Made by a program: the position numbers and the translations under genes. Positions 7,877 to 15,622 of a DNA stretch of 64,000 nucleotides are shown piece by piece (within the stretch, counting starts at the first letter, position 1; every line of letters starts with the position of its first letter). This stretch comes from Bradyrhizobium jicamae (GTDB lineage Bacteria > Pseudomonadota > Alphaproteobacteria > Rhizobiales > Xanthobacteraceae): contig NZ_JAFCKQ010000017.1 in assembly GCF_018130215.1 (NCBI RefSeq), forward strand, positions 1 through 64,000, given 5' to 3'. The notes under the pieces are model-generated. The model made no database searches. It saw only the letters and a program-made list of their open reading frames with translations, and was not told the DNA's origin.

Positions 7877-9168
7877 TGTCGACCTTTGGTCAGCAGGCCG
7901 TCTACACCCCCACCTCGCGCCTGACGGATCGTGCCTATCTGGCGTGGGCAACGGTGGCCATCGCCTATGCGATCGCCTTCCTGCAGCGGGTATCGCCGCA
8001 ATCGGTCAGCCTCAGCTTCATGCACGACTTCAACACCGATGCGGCCGGTGTGGCGATGCTCGCCTCCAGCTATTTCTGGGGCTACACCTTGATGCAGATC
8101 CCGGCGGGTCTTCTGGTCGACCGCTACGGCGTCAAGCGCGTCGTATTGGGCAGCATGATCGCCTCGTCCCTCGGCAGCGCGGCGTTCGCGCTGGCGCCGG
8201 ATCTGCTCGATGTCTTTGTCGCACGCCTGATCGTCGCCTGCGGCGATGCGCTGGTCTTCACCGCACTCCTGAAGCTCGTTGCGCAGAGCTTTACGGACGA
8301 ACGGTTCGGCACGATGTCGGGAATTTCGCAACTCTCCGGCTATGTCGGCGGCATGATCGCCACCACGCCGCTCGCGGCCGCAGTATCGGGCTTTGGCTGG
8401 CGGGCCTGTTTCCTCTTTATCGCCTGCGTCGGGCTTGCCAACCTCGCTTTCGCCAGGCTTGCGCTGAAGCCTGATCCGGCCTCGCACAGCAACAAGACGC
8501 TAAGGGAGGTCGTGACGGCGGCGGGACAATCGCTGACCCACATTGCGAACTGGGGGTGCGCCCTGACGTTCGCATCTCATTTCGCAGTTGTGACCACGTT
8601 GTCGGGCGTCTGGGGCATCCCGATGGTGGCGCATTTCTTCAACATCTCGCAGACCGCCGCAGGAACACCCCTGCTCGCCTTCATGATCGGCAACATGCTT
8701 GGCTCGATCTTCCTCGGTCATGCGGCCGATCGCGCAGCTGCGGCGCTCGACAGCGCACTGATCCGCATTTGCGCGCTGCGCATGGTCTTGACAGCGATGC
8801 TGTTGCCGCCGCTCGCCCACGCGTTTGGCCTCGTCTACGTCACCATCGTATTCACGGCACTCGGTCTTGTCGCCGGCGGCACCGTCCCGCTGGTGCTGAA
8901 ATGCGTCAAGAAGCTGTACACCGCAAGCCTCATCGGCGTCGGCGCTTCAGTGAACACCACCGCCGCCGGAATTTTCGCCGGCGCTTCGCAAACTGTCATC
9001 AGCTTCGCCATGCTCGCAGCCAGCCATGTCCCGGGTACCGACGCCGTGCACAACAAGGCTGCGATTGGCGATGCCGGCTACACTGCCTTGATCGTCGTTC
9101 TGCTGCTCATGTCGCTGCCCGGCATCGCCGGGCCGCTGTTGATGAGGAGCAAGTTGATAGCTCGTTAG
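7876..9168 (+). CDS. MFS transporter
   Basis: About 430 residues with twelve hydrophobic segments. Major facilitator motif A is visible between helices 2 and 3 (GLLVDRYGVKRVVLG). TM1 carries an IAYAIAFLQRVSPQS motif seen in organic-anion MFS members, and the inter-lobe loop is short. The ATG at 7876 overlaps the upstream stop; a GTG one codon earlier is less likely. By context it probably imports the substrate of, or exports the product made by, its acetyltransferase, N-oxygenase-like and cupin neighbours. Specificity cannot be read from the sequence. Confidence 0.85.
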   Translation: MSTFGQQAVYTPTSRLTDRAYLAWATVAIAYAIAFLQRVSPQSVSLSFMHDFNTDAAGVAMLASSYFWGYTLMQIPAGLLVDRYGVKRVVLGSMIASSLGSAAFALAPDLLDVFVARLIVACGDALVFTALLKLVAQSFTDERFGTMSGISQLSGYVGGMIATTPLAAAVSGFGWRACFLFIACVGLANLAFARLALKPDPASHSNKTLREVVTAAGQSLTHIANWGCALTFASHFAVVTTLSGVWGIPMVAHFFNISQTAAGTPLLAFMIGNMLGSIFLGHAADRAAAALDSALIRICALRMVLTAMLLPPLAHAFGLVYVTIVFTALGLVAGGTVPLVLKCVKKLYTASLIGVGASVNTTAAGIFAGASQTVISFAMLAASHVPGTDAVHNKAAIGDAGYTALIVVLLLMSLPGIAGPLLMRSKLIAR

Positions 9169-9192
9169 TCTCATTGTGAGTGAGGGGGTGTT

Positions 9193-9948
9193 ATGGAGCG
9201 CTTGTTTCTAAGGAAGGGCGAGGTTGCATCGAACTTTCCGGTGAGCAGCTGGCAAAGCGTGATGTTCTCTGAATTCGAAGCGCAGATGAGCAGCGAAGCG
9301 AGGCCGTTTCCTTGCGTATTCGGCGTCGCCGGACATCGTCAGGATCAACTCCGCTACCTCTTCCTCGACCCGTATGATGTCGCCGTTCTTGGCGAACAAC
9401 TCGCGCAATACGTGGCGCAGGCCCGCGCATTCGGTCCCAATACGTCGCTGATCGTATTCACGCGGCCGCGCCCGGTGCAGACCCTTGATGCCTATTATCG
9501 CAAGATGTGGCTGACCCTCGACCAGCTCGCATATCTGGACAAGAGCCCGTGGCCGGCCGCGATCCCCGAGCAGATCGACGATCCGATGTGGGAGTTCTCG
9601 TTCGCAGGCGAGCCGATCTTCGTGGTGTGCACGACGCCTGCGCATGTGATGCGGCAGAGCCGCCGATCCAGCGCGTTCATGCTCACCTTCCAGCCGCGGT
9701 GGGTATTCGAGAAGATCCTCGGGACCGAGAGGGCGGCAAACGCTGCCTTCGCCGAGGTTCGCAAGCGCCTCGTTCCATACGACAGCGCGAGCCCCTCGCC
9801 GCTGCTCGGCCGCTACGGTGCCACCGACGGACGCGAGTATCTGCAATATTTCCTGCACGACGACAACACCGCGGGCGGAGGCTGCCCCTTCGCCAAGCTC
9901 GCTCAAAGCAAGACGCCAACGATCGAGAACAAGGAACAGGCGGCATGA
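9193..9948 (+). CDS. YqcI/YcgG family protein, possible heme-dependent N-oxygenase (GntA-like)
   Basis: A 251-residue protein of the YqcI/YcgG family. Visible family features are an N-terminal PFPCVFGVAGHRQDQLRYLF block, PMWEFSFAGEPIFVVCTTPAHVMRQSRRS in the middle, QPRWVFEKIL, and the terminal YLQYFLHDDNTAGGGCPF, with Cys231 in the signature GGGCPF. Some members, such as GntA of guanitoxin biosynthesis, are heme enzymes that N-hydroxylate guanidine or amine groups. Whether this one does is inference. It lies 24 bases after the MFS gene and its stop overlaps the ATG of the cupin gene (ATGA), so it belongs to the four-gene operon. The start has only a modest ribosome binding site. Confidence 0.8.
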   Translation: MERLFLRKGEVASNFPVSSWQSVMFSEFEAQMSSEARPFPCVFGVAGHRQDQLRYLFLDPYDVAVLGEQLAQYVAQARAFGPNTSLIVFTRPRPVQTLDAYYRKMWLTLDQLAYLDKSPWPAAIPEQIDDPMWEFSFAGEPIFVVCTTPAHVMRQSRRSSAFMLTFQPRWVFEKILGTERAANAAFAEVRKRLVPYDSASPSPLLGRYGATDGREYLQYFLHDDNTAGGGCPFAKLAQSKTPTIENKEQAA

Positions 9949-10265
9949 CCCAGATCATCGCAGGCACAAGGACCGAATTCGCCATCGATCCCGCAATCCT
10001 GGACCTGCTTCCCGTCCAGGGTTCCGTGGAACTGCAGCATGACTCGGCGGGCAAGGTGCATCACTTCCACACCCACCCGGTCGACGAGATTCTGATGATC
10101 CTCAGCGGTCGGCTCAATTTTGTCTGGGATGGCGGCCAGCGGATCGTCAGTGCCGGCGACACGATCTTCTTGCCGGCCGGCACGCGCCATCAATCGGAGG
10201 CACTCGAGGGCGGCGCGGTCTACGTGATCGCGACGCAGCCGCCGGCGAAGTCGATCAGCAATTGA
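9945..10265 (+). CDS. Single-domain cupin
   Basis: A 106-residue small beta-barrel protein with both cupin motifs. Motif 1 is HHFHTHPVDEILMILSGRL, with metal-ligand candidates His42, His44 and Glu48. Motif 2 is GDTIFLPAGTRHQ, with the fourth His at 82. It can bind Fe, Mn or Zn and act as a small oxygenase or isomerase, or as a ligand sensor. ATG overlaps the stop of the YqcI/YcgG gene, indicating coupled translation. By context it may act on the product of the upstream putative N-oxygenase. Last gene of the operon. Confidence 0.8.
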   Translation: MTQIIAGTRTEFAIDPAILDLLPVQGSVELQHDSAGKVHHFHTHPVDEILMILSGRLNFVWDGGQRIVSAGDTIFLPAGTRHQSEALEGGAVYVIATQPPAKSISN

Positions 10266-10289
10266 TAATGCGCGGAAATCTGCAGCCCT

Positions 10290-10472
10290 TCACGACAGTG
10301 AGGGACCATTCGGCGGCTCGGCCGCCAACCGTTCGACCAGTTCGATGATTTCACCGCGCTGGTCGGGCGCAAGCCGAAGGAAGGCCTTCAACAGTCGCAG
10401 GCTTTCTACTGTTTCGCTCGATGGAGCTCCGAGCTTGTTCTGTAGCTCCGCAACATATGTGGGATTCTTCAT
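10290..10472 (-). CDS. Hypothetical 60-residue protein
   Basis: MKNPTYVAELQNKLGAPSSETVESLRLLKAFLRLAPDQRGEIIELVERLA plus a short tail. The C-terminal helix (LAPDQRGEIIELVERLA) resembles the end of many small regulatory helical proteins, but no family is assigned. GAAGGTG before the start could serve as ribosome binding site. It is divergent from the next small gene with 25 bases between starts. Confidence 0.55.
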   Translation of the reverse strand: MKNPTYVAELQNKLGAPSSETVESLRLLKAFLRLAPDQRGEIIELVERLAAEPPNGPSLS

Positions 10473-10497
10473 CTCGCACCTTCAGTGAGGATCACGA

Positions 10498-10683
10498 ATG
10501 GCATATCCAGGTAAGCGTGACGGCTTGGCCCAGAAGGTCGAGACCGCAGCCCAGGAGGCCGAACGTCTCGGCCTGACAACCGCAACCTTGATACTCAGGA
10601 TGGCACGCCTCGAAATCGATCGGGCGGAGCCCGAGCAGGTAGAAAGTATGCCAAGGAGCAACCTGCGCAGCAAGCCGAACTGA
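10498..10683 (+). CDS. Hypothetical 61-residue protein
   Basis: MAYPGKRDGLAQKVETAAQEAERLGLTTATLILRMARLEIDRAEPEQ and a basic tail. It is a charged, mostly helical small protein with a GAGGA ribosome binding site about nine bases upstream. The helix (KVETAAQEAERLGLTTATLILRMA) resembles the small proteins found scattered in Bradyrhizobium genomes. Function is unknown. Confidence 0.5.
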   Translation: MAYPGKRDGLAQKVETAAQEAERLGLTTATLILRMARLEIDRAEPEQVESMPRSNLRSKPN

Positions 10684-10810
10684 AGGCCGAAACGGCCCTA
10701 TTTCGGTGCCTGGCAACTTCGGAGCGGCACGCATCCGTTTCGGGACAGCGTGAGCTTCGGCTCGCCGCTCTCAGCGTTGGGGCGTCAAGGCACGCGGCAT
10801 TTGCGCGCGG

Positions 10811-12082
10811 CTAACCGGCTTGGCTGGCTCCTGCCGCCTTGCCGAATGCGCCAGCCTCGGCCAGCGCCGCGATGCGCTGGTCGTCATAGCCGAGGGTCTT
10901 GCTCAGGACGTCCCTGGTGTGCTGGCCAAGCAGCGGCGCCGCAACGGGGTCGATCGTCGGCGTCAAACTCATGTTGACGGGCGACTCGATGTTTGGGACC
11001 GCGCCGGCGGTCGGATGAGGGATCTTGCTGAGGCGATCACGGTCGCGCACCTCCGGTGCGTTGAATCCCTCCTCGACCGTACGCAGATAGCCGACCGGAA
11101 TATTGGCCCTCTTCATCTTCGCCATCCAGTTCTCGAGCGTGTCGGACGCGAACACGCCGGCGATGATGGCGCGCAGCTTCTCCTTGTTGGCGGTCCGTGC
11201 CTTGCGGTGCGCGAACTCGGGGTCGGTGACGAGATCGGGCCGCTCCAGCACCTCGGTCACCAGCCGGCGATACAGGCGATCGTTCGCGCAAGCCATGTAG
11301 AGCGGTCCATCGGACGCCCGATAAATCCCGACGGTTGGCGAACCATTCGGCGAATTGCCGAACCGGCCCGGATTGTTGCCGTTGATCAGATAGGCCATGC
11401 CGTAGAACCCGGTCATCGCAACCGCCGTGTCGATCAGCGCGACCTCGACCTGCTGTCCCCTGCCAATCCGGTCGCGCGCGATCAGCGCCAGCAGAATGGC
11501 GTTGCAGGCCGACATGCCCGTTGCCATGTCGACAATGGGCGGACCAGTCCGCACTGGCTCGCTGTCCGGAAAGCCGTTGAGCGACATGAAGCCGCTTTCC
11601 GCCTGAGTGATCGGATCGAAGCCGGGGCGCAACGCAAAATCACCTTTGCGGCCGTAGGCCGAGATCGAACAATAGATCAGGCGCGGGTTGGTCGGTGCGA
11701 CCGACGCATAGTCGAGGCCGAACTTCCTCATCACGCCGCCGGAAAAATTCTCCACGACGACGTCGGCCTTCGCGATCAACTCGCGCGCCACGTCGAGCGC
11801 AGCCGGGTTGTTGAAGTCGAGCGCAATGCCGCGCTTGTTCCGATTGAGACTTAGATACGCCGCGCTCTCTCCGCCGATCTCGGCGTGCTCGTAGTGGCGC
11901 GTGTCGTCGCCGCCGTCCGGATTCTCGATCTTGATGACCTCGGCACCGAAGTCTGCCAGCGTCTGGGTGCAGGCGGGCCCGGCCACGACACGCGTAAAAT
12001 CGACGACCAGCAGACCATCGAGCGCCGTCGGGACCCCCTCTCCACGCGGAGTACGCTCAGGCAATTCCGGTCTGGCGGGCAT
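10811..12082 (-). CDS. CaiB/BaiF (family III) CoA-transferase
   Basis: A 423-residue family III CoA-transferase, which moves CoA from one acyl-CoA to another carboxylic acid through a covalent aspartyl intermediate. Evidence: VVDFTRVVAGPACTQTLADFGAEVIKIENPDGGDDTR at residues 27-62, catalytic Asp185 in PPIVDMATGM, and the C-terminal LGQHTRDVLSKTLGYD. AGAGGAAG precedes the ATG. It is a monocistronic gene here, so the acyl group is unknown; most close relatives are annotated as succinyl- or formyl-CoA transferases. Distinct from the second CaiB homologue at 23913-25118. Confidence 0.85.
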   Translation of the reverse strand: MPARPELPERTPRGEGVPTALDGLLVVDFTRVVAGPACTQTLADFGAEVIKIENPDGGDDTRHYEHAEIGGESAAYLSLNRNKRGIALDFNNPAALDVARELIAKADVVVENFSGGVMRKFGLDYASVAPTNPRLIYCSISAYGRKGDFALRPGFDPITQAESGFMSLNGFPDSEPVRTGPPIVDMATGMSACNAILLALIARDRIGRGQQVEVALIDTAVAMTGFYGMAYLINGNNPGRFGNSPNGSPTVGIYRASDGPLYMACANDRLYRRLVTEVLERPDLVTDPEFAHRKARTANKEKLRAIIAGVFASDTLENWMAKMKRANIPVGYLRTVEEGFNAPEVRDRDRLSKIPHPTAGAVPNIESPVNMSLTPTIDPVAAPLLGQHTRDVLSKTLGYDDQRIAALAEAGAFGKAAGASQAG

Positions 12083-12385
12083 GATTGGATGCTTCCTCTG
12101 TTATTTTGTCAGGCGAAATTCAACGAACTGCGCGCAAACGCCTTTTAGCGGAAGCCGATCACCAGGACCAAATCCGGATTTTGCAGGGCGGGACCTCCGC
12201 CTGACATGGCTGACGGTAGAGACAGCGGTCCGCACCCGCTGGAAATCCGGCGCCTGCCCGCTCGGTTGCCATGCAAGGCCCATCTCTCGAGGGCCTGGCC
12301 GGAGTTTGCACGATGACAGGAATGCAGACCATCGCGTGGCGACGCCCATCGCCACGCGGTTCGCCGATGTCTGGAAGTTGTCGAC

Positions 12386-12808
12386 CTACTCGGCCATCAT
12401 TTCGCCGGAGCCGCCGAACTCGGCCGGGAAGTCCTTCAGCTTCGGCAGGCCGTCGCGGATCGGCAGCACCGCCTCGGCATAGTTGACGTGAACGGCCGGA
12501 GCGAAGGTGAGCGTCGGGATCGTTGCCGTGAAGACGTCGACCAGCCCGAGCGTCGGATGATTGGTCATCAGATGACCGCCGCATTTGCTGCAATATTTGC
12601 GCTGGCTCATCGGCGTCTTCTCGAACGTCGCGATGTGCTCTCCGCCTTTGGTCACTTCCACCGCCGCGGGCTTCCAAAGGCTGAATGCATTCACCGGGCC
12701 GCCGGACCAGGAGCGACACGAACGGCAGTGGCAGTAGCCCATGGCCTCCGGATTCCCGGTGACCTGCAGTTCGACGGCGCCGCAAAAGCAATTTCCAGTG
12801 TGCTTCAT
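12386..12808 (-). CDS. GFA-family (CENP-V-like) zinc protein
   Basis: A 140-residue protein with the Gfa/CENP-V zinc fold: GNCFCGAVELQVTG at the start, MGYCHCRSCRSWSGG as the second Cys cluster, and RKYCSKCGGHLMT as the third. It is smaller than and different from the true gfa gene at 43170-43733. Members are mostly uncharacterised, and activity on glutathione adducts should not be assumed. The start at 12808 is supported by AGGGAGA; an upstream extension to 12853 lacks family character. Confidence 0.8.
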   Translation of the reverse strand: MKHTGNCFCGAVELQVTGNPEAMGYCHCRSCRSWSGGPVNAFSLWKPAAVEVTKGGEHIATFEKTPMSQRKYCSKCGGHLMTNHPTLGLVDVFTATIPTLTFAPAVHVNYAEAVLPIRDGLPKLKDFPAEFGGSGEMMAE

Positions 12809-13029
12809 CAGTCTATTCTCCCTGGGTGAAACAATCAGATCGGCTTCCAGCACCGAGGCGCTGATGCGTCGACATTACAAGAGAGTCCACTCCGCTGTCG
12901 ACAATGTTCGGGGCAACACGCGATATCCGAAGCTCATCACGCGCAAACGGTGATCCGGACGTGACCTGAACCACGGCTGCTGTGCGGAGCGTGATGCAGC
13001 CGCACAGACCCCGCGCGCACTCGGCTGCA

Positions 13030-13605
13030 TCAACGGCGCAGGCTCTTCGCGGGAAGCGGATGCGCCGTGGCAAATCCATAGATCAGTGCCAGCCGGTCCA
13101 GGCATTCCTTCAGGCGTCGTGCAAAATAATCCTGCCAGCGCTGGGTGCGCAATTCGCGCCTCTGCGCGATCTGCTCCATGGTCATGCCAAGGATCAGAAC
13201 GTCGTGCACCAGCATCGAGCCGTCGGCACCGAGCTCGTGCTCGGCGCGATTCAGCCTGAGCACCGCACGACGCTGCCCCTCCGTGATCGGCTCACGCCGC
13301 TCGCCTCCGTCGACAAACTCGCGCGTGGTGTCGACCGCGCGCGGGCCTCGCTGGGCCTTCTCCCAGTCGTCCTGGAACGCCCGGCCTCCCCGATATTGCG
13401 CATCATCGATCTGGTGATGCGCATGCAGCCGGCCGAGTGGATCATTGCGAATCGAGCGGAGCGCGACGATCTTTTCGCCGGGCTCGAGTCCGAGAGGATC
13501 ATCGACTTCGACGGCGGCAACTTCCGCATTGCAGGGCAGATCCTGCGACCGGCGATCGTGTGCCCTGGCGGGATCGTGCGGATTGCGGCGCTTGGCTCGC
13601 GGCAT
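13030..13605 (-). CDS. Hypothetical protein of a Bradyrhizobium phage-island type family
   Basis: A 191-residue basic protein beginning MPRAKRRNPHDPARAHDRRSQDLPCN. It has a central PGEKIVALRSIRNDPLGRLHAHHQIDDAQYRGGRAFQDDWEKAQRGPRAVD block and a C-terminal block LTMEQIAQRR-type helix-turn-helix-like region (LGMTMEQIAQRRELRTQRWQ). The second half resembles an HTH that recognises DNA. As I remember, homologues occur next to the GcrA-like and S24 repressor genes found downstream here, suggesting a phage-derived regulatory module. The ATG at 13605 is preceded by AAGGAG at good spacing. No function is established. Confidence 0.65.
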   Translation of the reverse strand: MPRAKRRNPHDPARAHDRRSQDLPCNAEVAAVEVDDPLGLEPGEKIVALRSIRNDPLGRLHAHHQIDDAQYRGGRAFQDDWEKAQRGPRAVDTTREFVDGGERREPITEGQRRAVLRLNRAEHELGADGSMLVHDVLILGMTMEQIAQRRELRTQRWQDYFARRLKECLDRLALIYGFATAHPLPAKSLRR

Positions 13606-13704
13606 TGACAAGACTCCTTGATGTCGGATGGAGGGGCACGCGGATGGCGCATCCGCGCGATCGAGATCGCGGACCGAAGTCCGATCGTCAGGAGGCAGCA
13701 GTCT

Positions 13705-14268
13705 TCAGGCCAACCCGATGGCGGCAAGCCAGGCGTCGCTCAGCACCGGTTTCGCCGACGACCGGAGATCGCGGGTCAAGTGAAAATGCGGGGTGCAGTA
13801 ACGCGAGCCCGGCCGGCGCGGATGACCGCAAAAAGTGATCGACTCGCCGTCCGCATCGCCGCCATAGGGATAGCGACAATCTCCGCAATCGAGCTCGAGC
13901 AGCGAAAGGTGCCGCGGTGCAACTTCGGCGCAACGAAGCACGGGCATCTCCACCCTCCCGGTGAAGATGTCCGGACCGCGCAGCAGATCAGTTCTCGGAT
14001 CGACGCGGACCTCACGCAGGCGCCCCGCGCCGAGTGGCTCCGGCATCAAGGACGGTCGGGGTGGGTCGAGGTACCCAGGCAGGGACGGTTCCGGCCGCTC
14101 GAGGGCCCCGAGCCCCATTCGCTGCGCCCGGCCGAGGGCCGCGTTTCGCGTGTAGGCCGTGTTGAACCTTGCATTGATCGTGTCGGCGATCGCCGTGTAG
14201 GACATGCCGCGGGCACGCAGCTCCCGCAGCACCGCCGAATGCTCCGGCGGCCAGTTCATTGCTTCCAT
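13705..14268 (-). CDS. GcrA-like DNA-binding regulator
   Basis: About 187 residues. The N-terminus (PPEHSAVLRELRARGMSYTAIADTIN...YTRNAALGRAQRMGL) matches the GcrA helix-turn-helix with its SRNAVIGRAHR-like recognition segment. The C-terminus (CGDCRYPYGG...ITFCGHPRRPGSRYCTPHF) matches the Cys/His cluster of GcrA. True GcrA is a sigma70-binding cell-cycle regulator of alphaproteobacteria, and this divergent, longer copy is probably phage-derived. The start is uncertain: ATG at 14268 or 14259, or further upstream at 14292. It is divergent from an S24 repressor across a 127-base region with two operator palindromes. Confidence 0.75.
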   Translation of the reverse strand: MEAMNWPPEHSAVLRELRARGMSYTAIADTINARFNTAYTRNAALGRAQRMGLGALERPEPSLPGYLDPPRPSLMPEPLGAGRLREVRVDPRTDLLRGPDIFTGRVEMPVLRCAEVAPRHLSLLELDCGDCRYPYGGDADGESITFCGHPRRPGSRYCTPHFHLTRDLRSSAKPVLSDAWLAAIGLA

Positions 14269-14312
14269 TCCGAATTCCCATTCCCGGCGCATCACCCGGC
14301 GCCCTGGGAATC

Positions 14313-14327
14313 TTCGGATATTCCGAA
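14313..14327. promoter_or_regulatory. Operator-like palindrome 1 in the GcrA-like/S24 repressor intergenic region
   Basis: TTCGGA-TAT-TCCGAA is a perfect inverted repeat. It lies between the divergent starts and near the start of the GcrA-like gene. It shares its outer arm letters with the second palindrome 18 bases away, so both are candidate sites for the S24 repressor. Binding is inferred. Confidence 0.6.
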
Positions 14328-14340
14328 CAAAAAGTCAAGC

Positions 14341-14370
14341 TTGATTTCCGATAATCGGAACTGCTATGAA
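14341..14370 (+). promoter_or_regulatory. Repressor promoter with operator palindrome between -35 and -10
   Basis: TTCCGAT-A-ATCGGAA at 14346-14360 is a perfect odd palindrome. It sits between a TTGATT -35-like hexamer (14341-14346) and a TATGAA -10-like hexamer (14365-14370) that would transcribe the S24 repressor gene. The placement is typical of negative autoregulation. A matching site lies in the promoter at 15116-15144. Confidence 0.6.
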
Positions 14371-14395
14371 GTACGAGATTCGGAGAGGGAAAGCC

Positions 14396-15034
14396 ATGCT
14401 TGATGTGAAGCTGATCGAAAAGGGACTGGAGCGGCCGGGCAAGACCAAGGGAGGCCTTGCGAACGCCATGGGGGTCCGGCCCGGGGCCGTATCCGAGATA
14501 CTGTCGGGCATACGCCTGATCAAGGCGTCGGAGATACCGCTCATTATCGAATATCTCGAGTTGAACTCGGTGCCGATCATGGGCCGGGTCGGCGCCGGTG
14601 CGTCGATCGAACCCGAACATGAGCAGGTCCCGCCGGAAGGCCTCGGCGAAGTCGAACTGCCCTTCCCCATCACGGAGGAGACAGTCGCCTTCGAGGTTTC
14701 CGGCGATTCGATGCTGCCCAAATACGAGAACGGCGACATCATCGTGGTCTACCGCGATCAGCGCTATCCGTTGTCGACCTTTTATGGCGAGGAAGCAGCG
14801 GTCCGCCTCAAGAGCGGCGAGCGCTATCTGAAGACGATCGAGCGCGGCAATTCTCCAGGCACCGTCAATCTCAAGAGCTTCAACGCCAAGCCGATCAACG
14901 GCGTGAAGCTCGAATGGATTGGCGAAATCTGCCTCACCCTGCCCCGCGGTCAGATCCAGCGACTGCACGGGAAGAACGCGTCCAAGACCCGCAAGGCGGC
15001 CCGAAACCAGGGCGGTCGGGCGTCGGAAAAATAG
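14396..15034 (+). CDS. S24 (LexA/CI-like) repressor
   Basis: A 212-residue phage-type repressor. Residues 1-60 form a compact helix-turn-helix (GGLANAMGVRPGAVSEILSGIRLI). A possible Ala-Gly autocleavage site lies in RVGAGASIEPE (about residue 67). The S24 serine protease domain follows with catalytic Ser105 in VSGDSMLP and a Lys candidate in LKSGERYLKTI. The start is ATG at 14396 behind GGAGAGGGA; an upstream ATG in the same frame overlaps the -10 element and is unlikely. The gene is divergent from the GcrA-like gene and probably represses itself, the GcrA-like gene and the gene at 15176 through shared palindromes, with release after DNA damage. Confidence 0.85.
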   Translation: MLDVKLIEKGLERPGKTKGGLANAMGVRPGAVSEILSGIRLIKASEIPLIIEYLELNSVPIMGRVGAGASIEPEHEQVPPEGLGEVELPFPITEETVAFEVSGDSMLPKYENGDIIVVYRDQRYPLSTFYGEEAAVRLKSGERYLKTIERGNSPGTVNLKSFNAKPINGVKLEWIGEICLTLPRGQIQRLHGKNASKTRKAARNQGGRASEK

Positions 15035-15115
15035 CCCGTGCTCGACCGGCCGGCGCACTTTCCCTGAAACGGTCATATCCACGGAGCCCGGTTTCCGGGC
15101 TCCGGAAATTTCGGC

Positions 15116-15144
15116 TTGACATATTTACGATTATCAGAAATACT
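15116..15144 (+). promoter_or_regulatory. Promoter with third operator-like site, upstream of the 15176 gene
   Basis: A consensus -35 (TTGACA, 15116-15121) is followed after 17 bases by AATACT (15139-15144). The spacer holds TTACGATTATCAGAA (15125-15139), which matches the palindrome at 14346-14360 in 12 of 15 positions. A repressor bound there would block RNA polymerase. This ties the downstream gene to the S24 repressor. Confidence 0.6.
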
Positions 15145-15175
15145 GTACGCGGTCACGGACACCGAATATTCGAGC

Positions 15176-15451
15176 ATGCAGTATTTCGTCGTGATGATCG
15201 ACTACGGCCGTCGTGGCCGCGAGGCGGTCGTCGATCCCGAGATGACACGCCGCCAGGTCGTCGCCCGCGTCGCGTCGGGCGAATATGGGAACATCAGCTT
15301 CGTCCACGAAGTCGTGGAATCCGCGGTCGCGGACATCACGGGAGAGATTTTGGCTGAGGCCGCCCTCCCCGGGATGAGCCTGCCGGACGCCGATATGCAG
15401 GCCAATGCTCTTGACCACGCCCGCGATCTCCGCAAACACGAGCCCCTCTGA
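15176..15451 (+). CDS. Hypothetical protein probably under S24 repressor control
   Basis: A 91-residue acidic protein: MQYFVVMIDYGRRGREAVVDPEMTRRQVVARVASGEYGNISFVHEVVESAV and an acidic tail. The pattern of a short strand, a helix and a VARVASGEYGNISFVHEV block resembles small phage or plasmid proteins of unknown role. ATG at 15176 follows 32 bases after the predicted -10. The ribosome binding site is weak. Since it sits behind an operator-bearing promoter, it is a candidate lytic or SOS-type effector gene of this remnant, but this is inference only. Confidence 0.6.
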   Translation: MQYFVVMIDYGRRGREAVVDPEMTRRQVVARVASGEYGNISFVHEVVESAVADITGEILAEAALPGMSLPDADMQANALDHARDLRKHEPL

Positions 15452-15622
15452 CCGGGGATGCGATCACGGACCGATTTCGAAAACGTGATCCTCGTTGCGC
15501 GTCTGCCATTACGCCCGAATTGGAAGCAGACTAGATATGACTCACGCAAAGTCCATTGGGACGGAGCGTAGCTTCGCGCTAAACAGGCGATTCGCCGGGA
15601 TACGAACAGACTTTTGTCTTCA

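Noticed and set aside
7100..7951. N-terminal extension of the GlxA-type regulator up to 7951
   Set aside because: The extension overlaps the acetyltransferase and MFS genes in antisense and lacks family character; a good start with ribosome binding site exists at 7099.
12083..12385. Open frames on both strands between the CoA-transferase and the GFA-family gene
   Set aside because: No recognisable family or ribosome binding site; treated as a non-coding gap.
12386..12808. GFA-family gene as a second formaldehyde-activating enzyme
   Set aside because: It has the fold's Cys clusters but is shorter and lacks the CGCTKCW signature of the true gfa; context has no formaldehyde genes.
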